The notes: generated by a model from the letters alone, not told the origin. Shown: positions 7,733 through 17,957, counted from the stretch's first letter. The stretch is 64,000 nt of DNA from Chryseobacterium gwangjuense (GCF_021311115.1 NZ_JAJTNP010000004.1:62001-126000), one strand, 5' to 3'. Program-made: numbers and translations.

Positions 7733-10700
7733 ATGTATTTAGTTTTTGACACAGAAACCACGGGTTTACCAAAGAATTTCAACGCTCCGCTTTCAGACTC
7801 TGATAACTGGCCAAGAATGGTTCAGATTGCGTGGCAGTTGCATGATGATGACGGAACTTTAATTGAAAACCAGGATTATATTATAAAACCTGAAGGGTAT
7901 GATATTCCCTTTAATGCGGCTAGAATTCACGGAATCACTACAAAAATTGCGAATGAAGAAGGTCGTGATCTTGAAGAAATTTTAAATGAATTTGCCAAAG
8001 TTTTAGAAAAAGTAAGAGTTGTTTCCGGACATAATGTTGAGTTTGATTACAACATCGTCGGAGCCGAATTCTACAGAAAAAATATACAAGATAATCTTCA
8101 GGAGAAACCAAGAGCCGATACCATGATTTTAGGTACGGATTTTTGTCAGCTTGGAGGTGGTCGTGGAGGAAGGTTCAAACCTCCGAAATTGGAGGAATTG
8201 TACGAAAAATTATACGGTCATAAGTTTGATGAAGCTCATAATGCTGCAGCCGACGTAAATGCAACGGCTCAGGTTTTCTTCGAAATGATGAGAATCGGGG
8301 TGATTCCGGCTGAGGTTTTGAAAACTTCGGAAGATCAGTTAGCTTACTTTAAAACACTTTACCCGGATCCAATAAAACCCTTCAATATTGTTATCAGAAG
8401 GCAGGTTGCGGATTTTAATAATAAGAAAAAGCAGCAGGATTTTGGTAGTATTGATGAGATTGATTTAGGTAAATATTTCAATTTCAACAGTCATAGTGTT
8501 TTCTCAACATTAATGGCGACTTCCAGCATTAATGATTTGATTAAAAAAGCTTCGGATGATAATTTCCCTGCCGTAGGAATGGTGGATTTGGGAAATATGA
8601 TGGGGGCTTTCAAATTTGTTTCTGCAGTAGAAGGAGCAAATGGTGACCGTGCAAAAAAACATAAAGAGTATTTAGCCAAAAAACAGGAAGCAGAAGAAAA
8701 AGGAGAGGAGTTTAAGGAAGAAGAACCAGTTTCTGAGCCGTTAATTCCTGTTGTGGGCTGCGAATTTTATATATCAGACCGTTATGAACAGAAACAGTTT
8801 ACGAAAGATGATCCGGATAGAAGAACCCAGGTTGTTTTGTTGGCGAAAGATTTTAACGGGTATAAAAATTTAGCGAAACTTTCAAGTATCGGGTTTCTTA
8901 AAGGATTCTATTTCGGAGTTCCAAGGATCAGTCGTGAATTGATTGCAGAATATAAAGAAGGGATCATTGCTTTAACTTCCGGAATTAATGGAGACATTCC
9001 TGATGCCATCTTAAATACCGGTGAACAAAAAGGGGAGGAGCTTTTCAAATGGTGGAAAGATACTTTTGAGGATGACTTTTATGTTCAGATTCAAAATCAT
9101 AAATTACCAGAAGAAGAGCATTTAAATGATGTTTTATTACATTTTGCAGATAAATATAATGTTAAAATCTTAGCACAGAACGAAACTTTTTATTCCAATA
9201 AAGACGATTCCAATATTCAGGATATTGTAAGCTGTATCAAGGACGGTGAAAAACTGACTACACCTGTAGGAAAAGGTTTTGGAAAGAGAAGAGGTTTGGC
9301 AACAGGAGAATATTATATTAAAAATTCAGAGGAAATTAAGGAAGCGTTTTTAACATATCCTGATGCTTTTGAAGCGTACGAAGAATTTACAGCAAAATTT
9401 AAACCATACACTTTAAAAAGAGACGTTCTCCTTCCAAAATTCGATATTCCGGAACAATTTATTCATGCAGAAGATGATATTGACGGAGGAAAACGAGGGG
9501 AGATGGCTTATCTGACGTATTTAACTTATGAAGGTGCGAAAAAAAGATATGAAGCAACCGGAATTACTCCCGAAATTAAAGAACGTCTTGATTTTGAGCT
9601 AGAAGTAGTTGCTAATACAGGTTACCCAGGTTACTTCTTGATCGTTCAGGATTTCTGTAACGAGGCCCGAAAAATGGGTGTTTGGGTTGGTCCTGGTCGT
9701 GGTTCGGCGGCAGGTTCAGCAGTAGCATACTGTATTGGAATTACCAATGTTGACCCAATTAAATATGATCTCCTTTTTGAGAGATTCCTGAATCCTGAAA
9801 GGGTTTCGATGCCCGATATCGATATCGACTTTGATGATGAAGGTCGAGATAAAATCATCAAATGGGTAGTTGAAAAATATGGTAAAACTCAGGTGGCTCA
9901 GATTATTACCTACTCGGTTTTAGGGGGGAAATCTGCGATCAAAGATGCAGGAAGAGTATTGGATGTTCCCATTCCTGATACCAATAATATAGCAAAACTA
10001 ATTCCTCCGAGTCCGGGGATGAACATTGCAAAAGCTTTATCTAAATATGATAAGCTAAAACCTGAAGAACAAATGCTTGTCGATGAGATGAAGTATGTTC
10101 TTAATACACCGGATGATGCACGTCACGGAGTTTTGTCAAGTGCTAAAAAGATGGAAGGCTGTATTCGAAATACAGGAATTCATGCCTGCGGTGTCATTAT
10201 TACGCCGGAAGATGTGAGTAATCTGGTTCCGGTAACGATTGCAGCAAAAGATGCCGATATTTTGGTGTCTCAGTTTGATAACTCGGTGGCAGAAAGTGCG
10301 GGTCTTTTGAAGATGGACTTCCTGGGTCTTAGAACTTTGACAATTATTAAAGATGCTTTAAAACTAGTTAAAGCAAGATATGGTTTAGACATTGATCCGG
10401 ATTTAATTCCGCTTGATGATGCGAAGACTTATCAATTATTTAAAGAAGGAAGAACGGTTGGGATTTTCCAATATGAAAGTCCGGGAATGCAAAAGTATAT
10501 GAGGGAGCTTAAGCCGACGGTTTTTGCCGATCTTATTGCGATGAACGCCCTTTATCGACCGGGACCAATTAAATATATTCCAAACTTTATCAACAGAAAA
10601 CACGGAATCGAGGAAATTGTTTACGATTTACCGGAAACTGAGGAATATTTAAAGGAAACTTACGGAATTACCGTTTATCAGGAGCAGGTAATGTTGCTGT

Positions 10701-12412
10701 CTCAGAAATTAGCCAACTTTACAAAAGGTGAAGCCGATACGTTGAGAAAAGCGATGGGTAAGAAGCAAATCGACGTTCTGAATAAAATGTATCCGAAGTT
10801 CATTGAAGGTGGAAGAAAAAATAATCTTGATGAAGAACGATTAGAAAAAATCTGGAACGACTGGAAAGCCTTTGCAGAATATGCCTTCAACAAATCTCAC
10901 TCCACTTGTTATGCATTTATTGCTTATCAGACGGCGTTTTTGAAAGCTAATTATCCGGCAGAATATATGGCGAGTGTGATGAGTAATAACATTAACAATA
11001 CGGATTCAATTACCATGTTCATGGAGGATTGTAAAAGTATCGGAGTTGATGTTTTAGGTCCGGATGTAAACGAATCTCAATATAAATTCTCGGTAAACGA
11101 AAAAGGTCAGATCCGTTTTGGTTTGGGAGCGATTAAGGGAATTGGTGAAGGTCCGAGTGAGGCGATCACAAGAGAAAGAGAAAACGGAAGGTTTAAAAAT
11201 ATTTATGATTTCTTTGAAAGGATTTTACCTTCTCAGATGAATAAAAGAGTTGCGGAAAGTTTGGTGTTGGCAGGAGCTTTCGACGAATTGGATGCTTTCC
11301 ACCGAGGTCAGTATTTTGATATTGATATGGCAGGGAGAACCAATCTGGAACGATTGATCAGATACGGACAAAGTTTTCAGGAAAGTAAAAACGAGATGGA
11401 AAATTCTCTTTTTGCAGATTTTGCCGAGGAAGTTCAGATCGAGCAGCCGAAATTGGCTCCTTGTCCGGAATGGCCAAACATGCATAAATTAAATAAGGAA
11501 AAGGAAATCATTGGTTTCTATCTTTCTGCGCATCCACTGGATGAATTTAAATATCAGTTTCAGTTTATTCAAGGAAGTCTTTCTAAGAAAAATGTTTTGG
11601 AAAAAGATGAGGAAGCAAAGGTTGTAGTAGATGAAGCTCCGGTGTTGGAACAGGATTCTGTGGATGAAACGGCAGATTTAATAGAAATTGTTTCTGATGA
11701 TATTGTGGCAGGTGAAGAAGAGGAAATGATTGAAGAAGTAACAAAAAAAGCAGAACCAAAAGGTGTTTTCCATTTCTTAAATCTCGATGAGGTAGATGCT
11801 TATAAAGAACAGGCATTTGCCAATAAGCAGGAAGAATTGTTTGAAGAAAAGAAAAAAGACTGGAAAACCCTCCAAAAAGAAAGAGAAAACGGTGGTGGCG
11901 GAAAAGAGTATACTGTTGCCGGTTTAATCACTGAATATGTGGTGAAAGATGGTTTCAGGAGTGGTGAAAAGGTTGCATTTGTTACGTTGGAAGATTATTC
12001 GGGATCCTATTCTTTCAGACTGGGAGATCGTGATTATATGAAATTGAAAGAAAAGCTTGAGGTACAGCGATTTGTTATTTTAAAAATAAAATTTGCCCAG
12101 GTAAAAGACGGTAGGGTTTTCGTGAATGTAAATGATGTCATCGAGCTTCAGGAAGCTTTTGAAAGATTTGCTAAAAGTATTTCTTTGGTGATGGATGTGA
12201 TGGATTTCCGACCGGAAGATCTTAGTTTCTTCAGGACAGTTCTCGAACGAAATCAAGGGAATCAGAAACTGAAATTTTATATTAAGAATATTGATGATGA
12301 TTTGAATACAGAACATCTTGAGGTGCAGTCGATGAAGCATTCGGTCAACCTTAATGGTGATCTGATTAAAGAAATTCAGCTTCTTAATAAATATGAGTTT
12401 TATTTGAATTAA
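7733..12412 (+). CDS. dnaE: DNA polymerase III alpha subunit with N-terminal proofreading exonuclease
   Basis: The 1559-residue protein is a C-family replicative polymerase. Residues 1-190 are a DnaQ-like DEDDh 3'-5' exonuclease, with D6 and E8 in FDTETTG, D105 in HNVEFD, and H169 and D174 in HNAAADV. Residues ~250-480 correspond to the PHP domain, which looks inactive: the first metal-binding His is lost (FNSHS) and DHGNM is DLGNM. The palm and fingers follow, with GPGRGSAAGS near 650 and the catalytic PDIDIDF at 694-700. A helix-hairpin-helix region and a C-terminal OB fold (VAGLITEYVVKDGF, ~1400-1470) complete it. An acidic linker of about 50 residues precedes the OB part. The fused exonuclease presumably proofreads in cis. 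It is a single gene with its own terminator. Confidence 0.95.
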   Translation: MYLVFDTETTGLPKNFNAPLSDSDNWPRMVQIAWQLHDDDGTLIENQDYIIKPEGYDIPFNAARIHGITTKIANEEGRDLEEILNEFAKVLEKVRVVSGHNVEFDYNIVGAEFYRKNIQDNLQEKPRADTMILGTDFCQLGGGRGGRFKPPKLEELYEKLYGHKFDEAHNAAADVNATAQVFFEMMRIGVIPAEVLKTSEDQLAYFKTLYPDPIKPFNIVIRRQVADFNNKKKQQDFGSIDEIDLGKYFNFNSHSVFSTLMATSSINDLIKKASDDNFPAVGMVDLGNMMGAFKFVSAVEGANGDRAKKHKEYLAKKQEAEEKGEEFKEEEPVSEPLIPVVGCEFYISDRYEQKQFTKDDPDRRTQVVLLAKDFNGYKNLAKLSSIGFLKGFYFGVPRISRELIAEYKEGIIALTSGINGDIPDAILNTGEQKGEELFKWWKDTFEDDFYVQIQNHKLPEEEHLNDVLLHFADKYNVKILAQNETFYSNKDDSNIQDIVSCIKDGEKLTTPVGKGFGKRRGLATGEYYIKNSEEIKEAFLTYPDAFEAYEEFTAKFKPYTLKRDVLLPKFDIPEQFIHAEDDIDGGKRGEMAYLTYLTYEGAKKRYEATGITPEIKERLDFELEVVANTGYPGYFLIVQDFCNEARKMGVWVGPGRGSAAGSAVAYCIGITNVDPIKYDLLFERFLNPERVSMPDIDIDFDDEGRDKIIKWVVEKYGKTQVAQIITYSVLGGKSAIKDAGRVLDVPIPDTNNIAKLIPPSPGMNIAKALSKYDKLKPEEQMLVDEMKYVLNTPDDARHGVLSSAKKMEGCIRNTGIHACGVIITPEDVSNLVPVTIAAKDADILVSQFDNSVAESAGLLKMDFLGLRTLTIIKDALKLVKARYGLDIDPDLIPLDDAKTYQLFKEGRTVGIFQYESPGMQKYMRELKPTVFADLIAMNALYRPGPIKYIPNFINRKHGIEEIVYDLPETEEYLKETYGITVYQEQVMLLSQKLANFTKGEADTLRKAMGKKQIDVLNKMYPKFIEGGRKNNLDEERLEKIWNDWKAFAEYAFNKSHSTCYAFIAYQTAFLKANYPAEYMASVMSNNINNTDSITMFMEDCKSIGVDVLGPDVNESQYKFSVNEKGQIRFGLGAIKGIGEGPSEAITRERENGRFKNIYDFFERILPSQMNKRVAESLVLAGAFDELDAFHRGQYFDIDMAGRTNLERLIRYGQSFQESKNEMENSLFADFAEEVQIEQPKLAPCPEWPNMHKLNKEKEIIGFYLSAHPLDEFKYQFQFIQGSLSKKNVLEKDEEAKVVVDEAPVLEQDSVDETADLIEIVSDDIVAGEEEEMIEEVTKKAEPKGVFHFLNLDEVDAYKEQAFANKQEELFEEKKKDWKTLQKERENGGGGKEYTVAGLITEYVVKDGFRSGEKVAFVTLEDYSGSYSFRLGDRDYMKLKEKLEVQRFVILKIKFAQVKDGRVFVNVNDVIELQEAFERFAKSISLVMDVMDFRPEDLSFFRTVLERNQGNQKLKFYIKNIDDDLNTEHLEVQSMKHSVNLNGDLIKEIQLLNKYEFYLN

Positions 12413-12429
12413 GAAATTGTAATATAGAA

Positions 12430-12470
12430 ATTAAAGAGTGGCTTTTTAAGTCACTCTTTAATTTTTTATT
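12430..12470 (+). terminator. terminator of dnaE
   Basis: The arms ATTAAAGAGTG and CACTCTTTAAT enclose an 11-base loop and are followed by TTTTTT, just past the dnaE stop. The rest of the gap to 12709 is very AT-rich and I see no gene in it. Confidence 0.85.
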
Positions 12471-12709
12471 TGTAAAAAAAGTTTTTAAAATATTCCTTTT
12501 TGTTGGAATTATTGTATATGTGTAATTATCTGAAAATTAATGTTTTAAAAATAAGTCTCTGAATTATGATATTTTATTTAAAATTGAAAAATTGTAATTT
12601 TATTTTCAATAAAATTATTTATTTGTTAAAAAATATTCAATAAAATGTTAATTTTAAGTAAAATTATATTGATTGTTTCGTATTTTTACTGCAATAATAT
12701 TTAATAAGC

Positions 12710-15658
12710 ATGAAAAAACTTTTACTCATGTGTATGTTGATCTTAGGAATAGGAGTAACTGCACAAATTGATGTTGCCAATTACGCTTTTTCTAAAAGCA
12801 CAGGCAATACCTATACGCCAATTACTGGAGGAACAAAATTATTCCCAACAGGAACGAACACTACATATGATAATGAAATTTCGGCAGCAATTACTTTGTC
12901 CTCTCCTTTTACTTTTGGTGGTGTTGCTATGACAACATGCTATGTGAGTGCAAATGGTTATATAGCTTTTGGTGCTGCACCTACGGGTACGAACTATACA
13001 CCTTTATCAACTTTGGGTTCAACAACCGGAGCGATTGCTGCTTTTGCTCAGGATGGAGGTTTTTCATCTTCGGATGCTACGCAGCCTCCAGGAAATCATG
13101 AAGTTAGATATGAGGATTTAGGAACTGAATTTGTTGTTCAATGGCAGGATCATGCAAACTATTTTAATAGATCTACAGAAAAATTGAATTTTCAAATCCG
13201 ATTGGTCTATGCAACGGGACAGATAAATATAATATATGGAACCTGTACAGATCCGGGAACGGTAAGCACATCAGGAACAGCTCCTCAAGTGGGGATAAGA
13301 GGAAATAGCACAACCTATGCAACCAATGTAAATTCACTTATGAATGGTAATATACCGGCAGGAACAACTTGTGATTGGTCTAAAGTGGTTACTGGAAGTG
13401 CAAATAATAGCAGTTTATTATTTTCTGGAACAACCAATGTGAATGTTAAAATACCTGCGGGATTGAAGTATTCCTGGACTCCGGGGACTCAATTACCGGT
13501 AAGAACTTTTGCTGCGACAACTGCGGTTACTAATAATGGTGCAACTTTAAGCTGGACAGCTCCTACTGGTGCAACAACTTACAATGTTCAGTATAGAATT
13601 ATTGGAAACTGTGATTGGACTAATTTTAGTGGAAATCCTGTTGCTGCTGCTACTGCTTCATTGACAGGTTTGGATCAAAACACTACTTATCAGGTTCAGG
13701 TTCAGGCTTTGAATGGAACTGCGCAATCTATATACTCTCATATACCAAATTTAGCGGGAACAGGTAGTGGATATGTAGCTGCAGGAAGTTTTACAACGGT
13801 AGCAAATTGTGCGAGTACGGTTACAGGACTTGCTTCTTCTGCAATAACTCCGAATACAGCAACAATTAGTTGGACGGCATCCACAGCGCCTCCTGCAAAT
13901 GGATATGAGTATTATTACAATACATCATCTACTACTCCAGCAAATAATGTAACACCATCAGGGTCAACTGCAGCTGGTGTAATTACAGCAAACTTATCAG
14001 GATTAGCTCCTTCGACACAATATTATTATTGGGTGAGAGCAAATTGTAATGGAACAGATAAGGGAGCTTGGTCTAGTTCTGCAAACTTTACTACGCTTGG
14101 TCTTTGTCCTACAGTTACTGCTCCTGCAGCAAGTGCAACAGGTCAAAGTGTAACGCCTACCATTACTTGGACAGCAATAACTGGTGTAACAGGATATAAA
14201 CTAAGAGTCGGAACTACTTCTGGAGGAACAGATATTTTAAATGATATTGATTTAGGAAACGTAACAACTTATACTTTTCCAGCTGCTTTAAATTATTTTA
14301 CGACCTATTATTATTCTGTAACGGGTTATACGGCTACAACAGCGGCTCCGGCTACACCTTGTACAATAAGAAGTTTTACAACAATAGCTAGTTGTATAGA
14401 GCCTACTGCATTAACAGTTACGAGTGCAGCAATAACATCATCAGGAGGTGGCGTGTCTTGGACAGCTCCTTCAACAGCTCCGGCTACTGGATATGAGGTG
14501 TATTATAGTACATCAAGTACGGCTCCTACTTCAAGTACAGTTTTAAATTCAACAAACTCAACTACGTCTACAACAACAACTGCTACAATAGGTGGATTGT
14601 TACCTTCTACTGTCTATTATGTTTGGGTGAGATCTGCATGTATAGGTACGGATAGAAGTGTTTGGACAGGGCCTGCATTATTTGTAACCTTATGTCAGCC
14701 ACCGGTTGTGTTGTCTGCTACAGGGGCAACAGTTTGTCCGGGAGCAACGGCAACGCTGTCTGCAACTACGGATGCAGGGGCGACAATTAATTGGTATAAC
14801 GCCTCAACAGGAGGTGCTGTCTTGGCAACAGGCAATTCATATACGACACCAGCTTTAGCAGCTACGACTAATTATTGGGTATCGGCTGCAACTGGAACAA
14901 ATGGATCTGTTGGCTTTGCAAATGCAGTGTCTACCTCTAATTATACATTAGAAGCAGGGTTGTTCTTTAATGCTATAGCTGGTTTCACGCTGGAAGGTGT
15001 ATATGTTTATCCTACAGGAACAGGTGCAGGTACAGTAACTATTGCATTACAGGATGGAAGTGTTTCTCCTGCAACAACGCTTCAATCTATTACTGTAAAC
15101 TTAACAGGTAGTGCAACACCTGTGAAAACATTTGTCCCTTTGAACTTTATAGTTGCTCCAGGAAGTAACTACAAGTTGATGATGATGACAAAAACGGGTA
15201 GTGTAACCGGGCTTATCAGAGAATCGGGTAGTAGTTGGGGAACTTATCCTTTAACATTGCCGGGAATTGTCTCTATTACTAATGGAAATTGTTGTTCAGC
15301 TAATGCTACTTCAACAAGTTATTATTATTTTTACGATTGGAAGATACGTACAGGATGTGAGTCTGCTAGACAAATGGTTACAGCGACTGTAAGCTCTGCT
15401 GGTTGTCTAGGTACTTCTGAAACTTCTGGTAAAGAAGAAGTAAAAGTTTCTCCAAACCCATTTGCCGACATATTGAATATTTCAGATGTCAATAATGTAA
15501 AATCTATCTCTATAATGGATATTTCAGGTAGATTGGTGAAAACATTTGATAAGCCAGATTCAACACTTCATTTAGGAGATCTGAATTCAGGAATGTATTT
15601 AGTGGTTCTGAATATGAAAGATGGATCTAAACAAACAATTAAAGCAATAAAAAGATAA
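12710..15658 (+). CDS. secreted fibronectin type III repeat protein with T9SS type A sorting domain
   Basis: The 982-residue protein starts with a Sec signal peptide (LLLMCMLILGIGVTAQ, cleavage near residue 19). An N-terminal beta-rich domain follows (to about 255) of a kind seen in Bacteroidota surface proteins (SPFTFGGVAMTTCYVSANGY). Three to four fibronectin type III domains follow (~265-655), with repeated SWTAPTGATTYNVQYR-like and STVYYVWVRSACIGTD-like strands, then an Ig-like domain (CPGATATLSATTDAG). The end, VKVSPNPFADILNISDVN to IKAIKR, is a type A T9SS sorting domain. The protein is therefore exported across both membranes and attached to or released from the surface. No catalytic motif is visible, so adhesion or scaffolding is a guess. 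Confidence 0.88.
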   Translation: MKKLLLMCMLILGIGVTAQIDVANYAFSKSTGNTYTPITGGTKLFPTGTNTTYDNEISAAITLSSPFTFGGVAMTTCYVSANGYIAFGAAPTGTNYTPLSTLGSTTGAIAAFAQDGGFSSSDATQPPGNHEVRYEDLGTEFVVQWQDHANYFNRSTEKLNFQIRLVYATGQINIIYGTCTDPGTVSTSGTAPQVGIRGNSTTYATNVNSLMNGNIPAGTTCDWSKVVTGSANNSSLLFSGTTNVNVKIPAGLKYSWTPGTQLPVRTFAATTAVTNNGATLSWTAPTGATTYNVQYRIIGNCDWTNFSGNPVAAATASLTGLDQNTTYQVQVQALNGTAQSIYSHIPNLAGTGSGYVAAGSFTTVANCASTVTGLASSAITPNTATISWTASTAPPANGYEYYYNTSSTTPANNVTPSGSTAAGVITANLSGLAPSTQYYYWVRANCNGTDKGAWSSSANFTTLGLCPTVTAPAASATGQSVTPTITWTAITGVTGYKLRVGTTSGGTDILNDIDLGNVTTYTFPAALNYFTTYYYSVTGYTATTAAPATPCTIRSFTTIASCIEPTALTVTSAAITSSGGGVSWTAPSTAPATGYEVYYSTSSTAPTSSTVLNSTNSTTSTTTTATIGGLLPSTVYYVWVRSACIGTDRSVWTGPALFVTLCQPPVVLSATGATVCPGATATLSATTDAGATINWYNASTGGAVLATGNSYTTPALAATTNYWVSAATGTNGSVGFANAVSTSNYTLEAGLFFNAIAGFTLEGVYVYPTGTGAGTVTIALQDGSVSPATTLQSITVNLTGSATPVKTFVPLNFIVAPGSNYKLMMMTKTGSVTGLIRESGSSWGTYPLTLPGIVSITNGNCCSANATSTSYYYFYDWKIRTGCESARQMVTATVSSAGCLGTSETSGKEEVKVSPNPFADILNISDVNNVKSISIMDISGRLVKTFDKPDSTLHLGDLNSGMYLVVLNMKDGSKQTIKAIKR

Positions 15659-15669
15659 AATTTATGTTT

Positions 15670-15703
15670 AACAGGAATTGAGTAATCAGTTCCTGTTTTT
15701 TTT
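15670..15703 (+). terminator. terminator of the fibronectin-repeat gene
   Basis: The arms AACAGGAA and TTCCTGTT enclose a 12-base loop and are followed by a run of eight or more T. Confidence 0.85.
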
Positions 15704-15723
15704 ATAGTATTAAATGCATTGAA

Positions 15724-15760
15724 AAAAAAGAAGCTTTCCATTTTGGAAAGCTTCTTTTTT
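15724..15760. terminator. bidirectional terminator between convergent units
   Basis: AAAAAAGAAGCTTTCC and GGAAAGCTTCTTTTTT form a 16-bp hairpin with A and T runs on both sides. It serves the minus-strand channel operon and backs up the terminator of the plus-strand gene. Confidence 0.85.
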
Positions 15761-15774
15761 ATTTTAATAGAATG

Positions 15775-15933
15775 TTATTTATTAGGCACAGGCTGAATTT
15801 TCCCGGTGTTCATAAGGTCAAAAACAGTGGGGAAAAACATCACGAGAATGAAATAGATGATAATCATTAATACAATCAATGCAAAAAGAATAATGACTAA
15901 ACTGTTGGGTTTATTTTTCTTTTTTGGTTCCAT
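15775..15933 (-). CDS. 52-residue single-pass membrane protein
   Basis: This small gene encodes MEPKKKNKPNSLVIILFALI followed by more hydrophobic residues. It has a positively charged N-terminus, one strongly hydrophobic helix at about residues 12-34, and a polar tail ending QPVPNK. It starts 42 bases after the stop of the K+ channel gene on the same strand and lies just before the shared terminator, so it is very likely the second gene of that transcript. I know no family for it. Its position suggests a small partner or subunit of the channel, which is inference only. The clean ATG, the amphipathic layout and the terminator placement argue that it is real. Confidence 0.65.
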   Translation of the reverse strand: MEPKKKNKPNSLVIILFALIVLMIIIYFILVMFFPTVFDLMNTGKIQPVPNK

Positions 15934-15975
15934 GACTTTGTGGTATTTGGTTAATAGATTGAATGATATAGTAAC

Positions 15976-16803
15976 CTAAGCTAATTTCTTGCCACACTGT
16001 TTACAGTATCTGGCATCATCATCAATATCATCATTTCCGCATTGCTCACAGATCTTTTCCAGATTTTGTCTTTTATTACGCATTTCGGCGGTTACAATCC
16101 CTGTAGGAACAGCGATAATGGAATAACCGGCCAGCATTAAAATTACAGCAAAGAATTTTCCCATAGGCGTAATAGGAGAGACGTCTCCGTATCCGACGGT
16201 AGTTACCGTTACCACTGCCCAGTAAATAGATTGTGGAATGGTTTCAAAACCCGGTCTTCCACCTTCCACCATAAACATTAAGGAACCGACAATTACTGAA
16301 AAAATGATCAGGAATAAAAGGAAAATATAGATCTTCCGGGAACTGTTTTTTAAAGCTTTTACAATAAGATAACCATCGTTCATGAAATCCAGAAGATTAA
16401 AAATTCTAAAAATTCTTAACATTCTCAGCATTCTGAATATGAGGAAATACTTGGTTATGGGAAAGAAAAAGCTTAGATAAAACGGAACAAGCGCCAAAAA
16501 ATCAATAATTCCGAAGAAACTAAAAACATATTGCTTTTTATTTTTTATTACTGCAATTCTGGACCAGTATTCAGCGGTAAAAAGCAATGAAATAATCCAT
16601 TCAAAGACGAGAAAGGTATAGTGGAATTTTTTATCCAGTTGAGGTACACTTTCCATCATGATGATGGCAGTACTTATTAAAATTAATGATAATAATATGA
16701 TATCGAACAGTTTTCCGAGCTTGGTATCGGCACGATAAATTATTCGATAAAGGAATCTTTTCCAAAGAATGTCTTCGGGAATAAGATTGTGTTCTCTTTC
16801 CAT
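15976..16803 (-). CDS. voltage-gated-type potassium channel with C-terminal zinc ribbon
   Basis: The 275-residue protein has six membrane segments. S4 carries regularly spaced arginines (R124, R127, R130, R133 in FRMLRMLRIFRIF), and the pore loop holds the K+ selectivity filter TTVGYGD at 201-207, followed by S6 (AVILMLAGYSIIAVPTGIV). It is therefore a tetrameric inner-membrane K+ channel of the Kv/KvAP kind. The cytosolic tail ends in a treble-clef or zinc-ribbon-like CEQC...CKQC motif (C252, C255, C267, C270), which is less usual and could bind zinc or assist assembly. The downstream 52-residue membrane protein probably shares its transcript. Confidence 0.92.
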   Translation of the reverse strand: MEREHNLIPEDILWKRFLYRIIYRADTKLGKLFDIILLSLILISTAIIMMESVPQLDKKFHYTFLVFEWIISLLFTAEYWSRIAVIKNKKQYVFSFFGIIDFLALVPFYLSFFFPITKYFLIFRMLRMLRIFRIFNLLDFMNDGYLIVKALKNSSRKIYIFLLFLIIFSVIVGSLMFMVEGGRPGFETIPQSIYWAVVTVTTVGYGDVSPITPMGKFFAVILMLAGYSIIAVPTGIVTAEMRNKRQNLEKICEQCGNDDIDDDARYCKQCGKKLA

Positions 16804-17049
16804 TTAGGCTGTTATTTCACAAGAAAGTTAATAATTTCTATCAAATATAAAGCAAAGATTCGACTGTTAAAAGATTTTTTAAAATGTTAAAATTTTTTTA
16901 ATCGAAAATAGGTGAGTTATTTGTTGTAATTATATGATTTTCAAATCGTTATATTAGGTAAAATACGAATAAAATACTTAAAATAAAAATTTATTTTTTA
17001 ATATATTTTAGGGTATAGTTTGTACTTTTATTCAACAAAACCTAATATC

Positions 17050-17898
17050 ATGAGAAAATTATTAACTTCTTTTATTCCAATATTCATATGTAGTATTATA
17101 TATGCTCAGGTTGGGATTAATACTACGTCTCCCAACGGAGCGACAGTGTTGGATATTACTTCTAATCAGAAGGGGATTCTTATACCTCGTCTTTCAGACA
17201 CAGAAAGAAATGCGAATCTTGCAGATAATGATCCTTTAACAATACCGCCTACTGGTGTTGTCAATGCAAATCTTACCGTAGGAACCTTGATTTTTAACAC
17301 CACAGCGATGGGGTTTCAATTCTGGGACGGTACGCTTTGGAAACAGCTATTTGTTCCCACAAATTCTCAGGCTGGTAACGACGGTGTCGTTAAGATCAAT
17401 TCTGGAAACGCAAATGTAAAACCCTCTCTTAGTTTAAATCCCTCAGGTAATACTTACGGTGCAGCAGTTACCGTAACCTATGCAACACCATTGGTGTTTG
17501 CTCCAAGTCCAACCACAAGCTGGCCGGAAACGACAGTTCCGTTCCCTGGTGTAACAGCCAATATTTATACGGCCGCAACAAATAAGTGGCGTGAAAATGA
17601 AATTTATGGGCAGGTTCATGTATGGAGATTGATTGCTACGGTAACTCCGGGGTCCAATTCTTCAGGATCTGTAAAAGCGACTTTTAGAAATCCTGATTCA
17701 GGGTTTGAAATTACTTCAATCCAACTGCTTCCAGCGGGTTCCAGTGGAACAGGGAATGTTCTTACATTCTATTTCTATACCATTGCAGATGCAGATAGTT
17801 TGAACCCTGGAAGAGGATATCTGATGTCTATGCAATCAGATACAACCTGTACGGCAGTTGTAGAATCTTTTACCAGAGTATCCTTATTTAAAGATTAG
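17050..17898 (+). CDS. exported surface-type protein, function unknown
   Basis: The 282-residue protein has a signal peptide (MRKLLTSFIPIFICSIIYAQ). Next comes the motif VGINTTSPNGATVLDITSNQ and KGILIPRLSDTERNAN, common at the N-terminus of many secreted flavobacterial proteins, with LIFNTTAMGFQFWDGTLWKQL shortly after. The remainder is beta-rich with no motif I recognise and no T9SS sorting domain. An in-frame ATG exists at 17020, but the residues it would add (YFYSTKPNI) spoil the signal peptide, so the ATG at 17050 is preferred. It is a single gene flanked by terminators. Confidence 0.75.
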   Translation: MRKLLTSFIPIFICSIIYAQVGINTTSPNGATVLDITSNQKGILIPRLSDTERNANLADNDPLTIPPTGVVNANLTVGTLIFNTTAMGFQFWDGTLWKQLFVPTNSQAGNDGVVKINSGNANVKPSLSLNPSGNTYGAAVTVTYATPLVFAPSPTTSWPETTVPFPGVTANIYTAATNKWRENEIYGQVHVWRLIATVTPGSNSSGSVKATFRNPDSGFEITSIQLLPAGSSGTGNVLTFYFYTIADADSLNPGRGYLMSMQSDTTCTAVVESFTRVSLFKD

Positions 17899-17928
17899 TT
17901 TCAAATATATTTTAAGTGTTTGTATTGA

Positions 17929-17957
17929 GCCGGTTTTCGAAAGAAAACCGGCTTTTT
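17929..17957 (+). terminator. terminator
   Basis: GCCGGTTTTC and GAAAACCGGC form a 10-bp hairpin followed by TTTTT, 30 bases past the stop of the exported protein. Confidence 0.9.
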
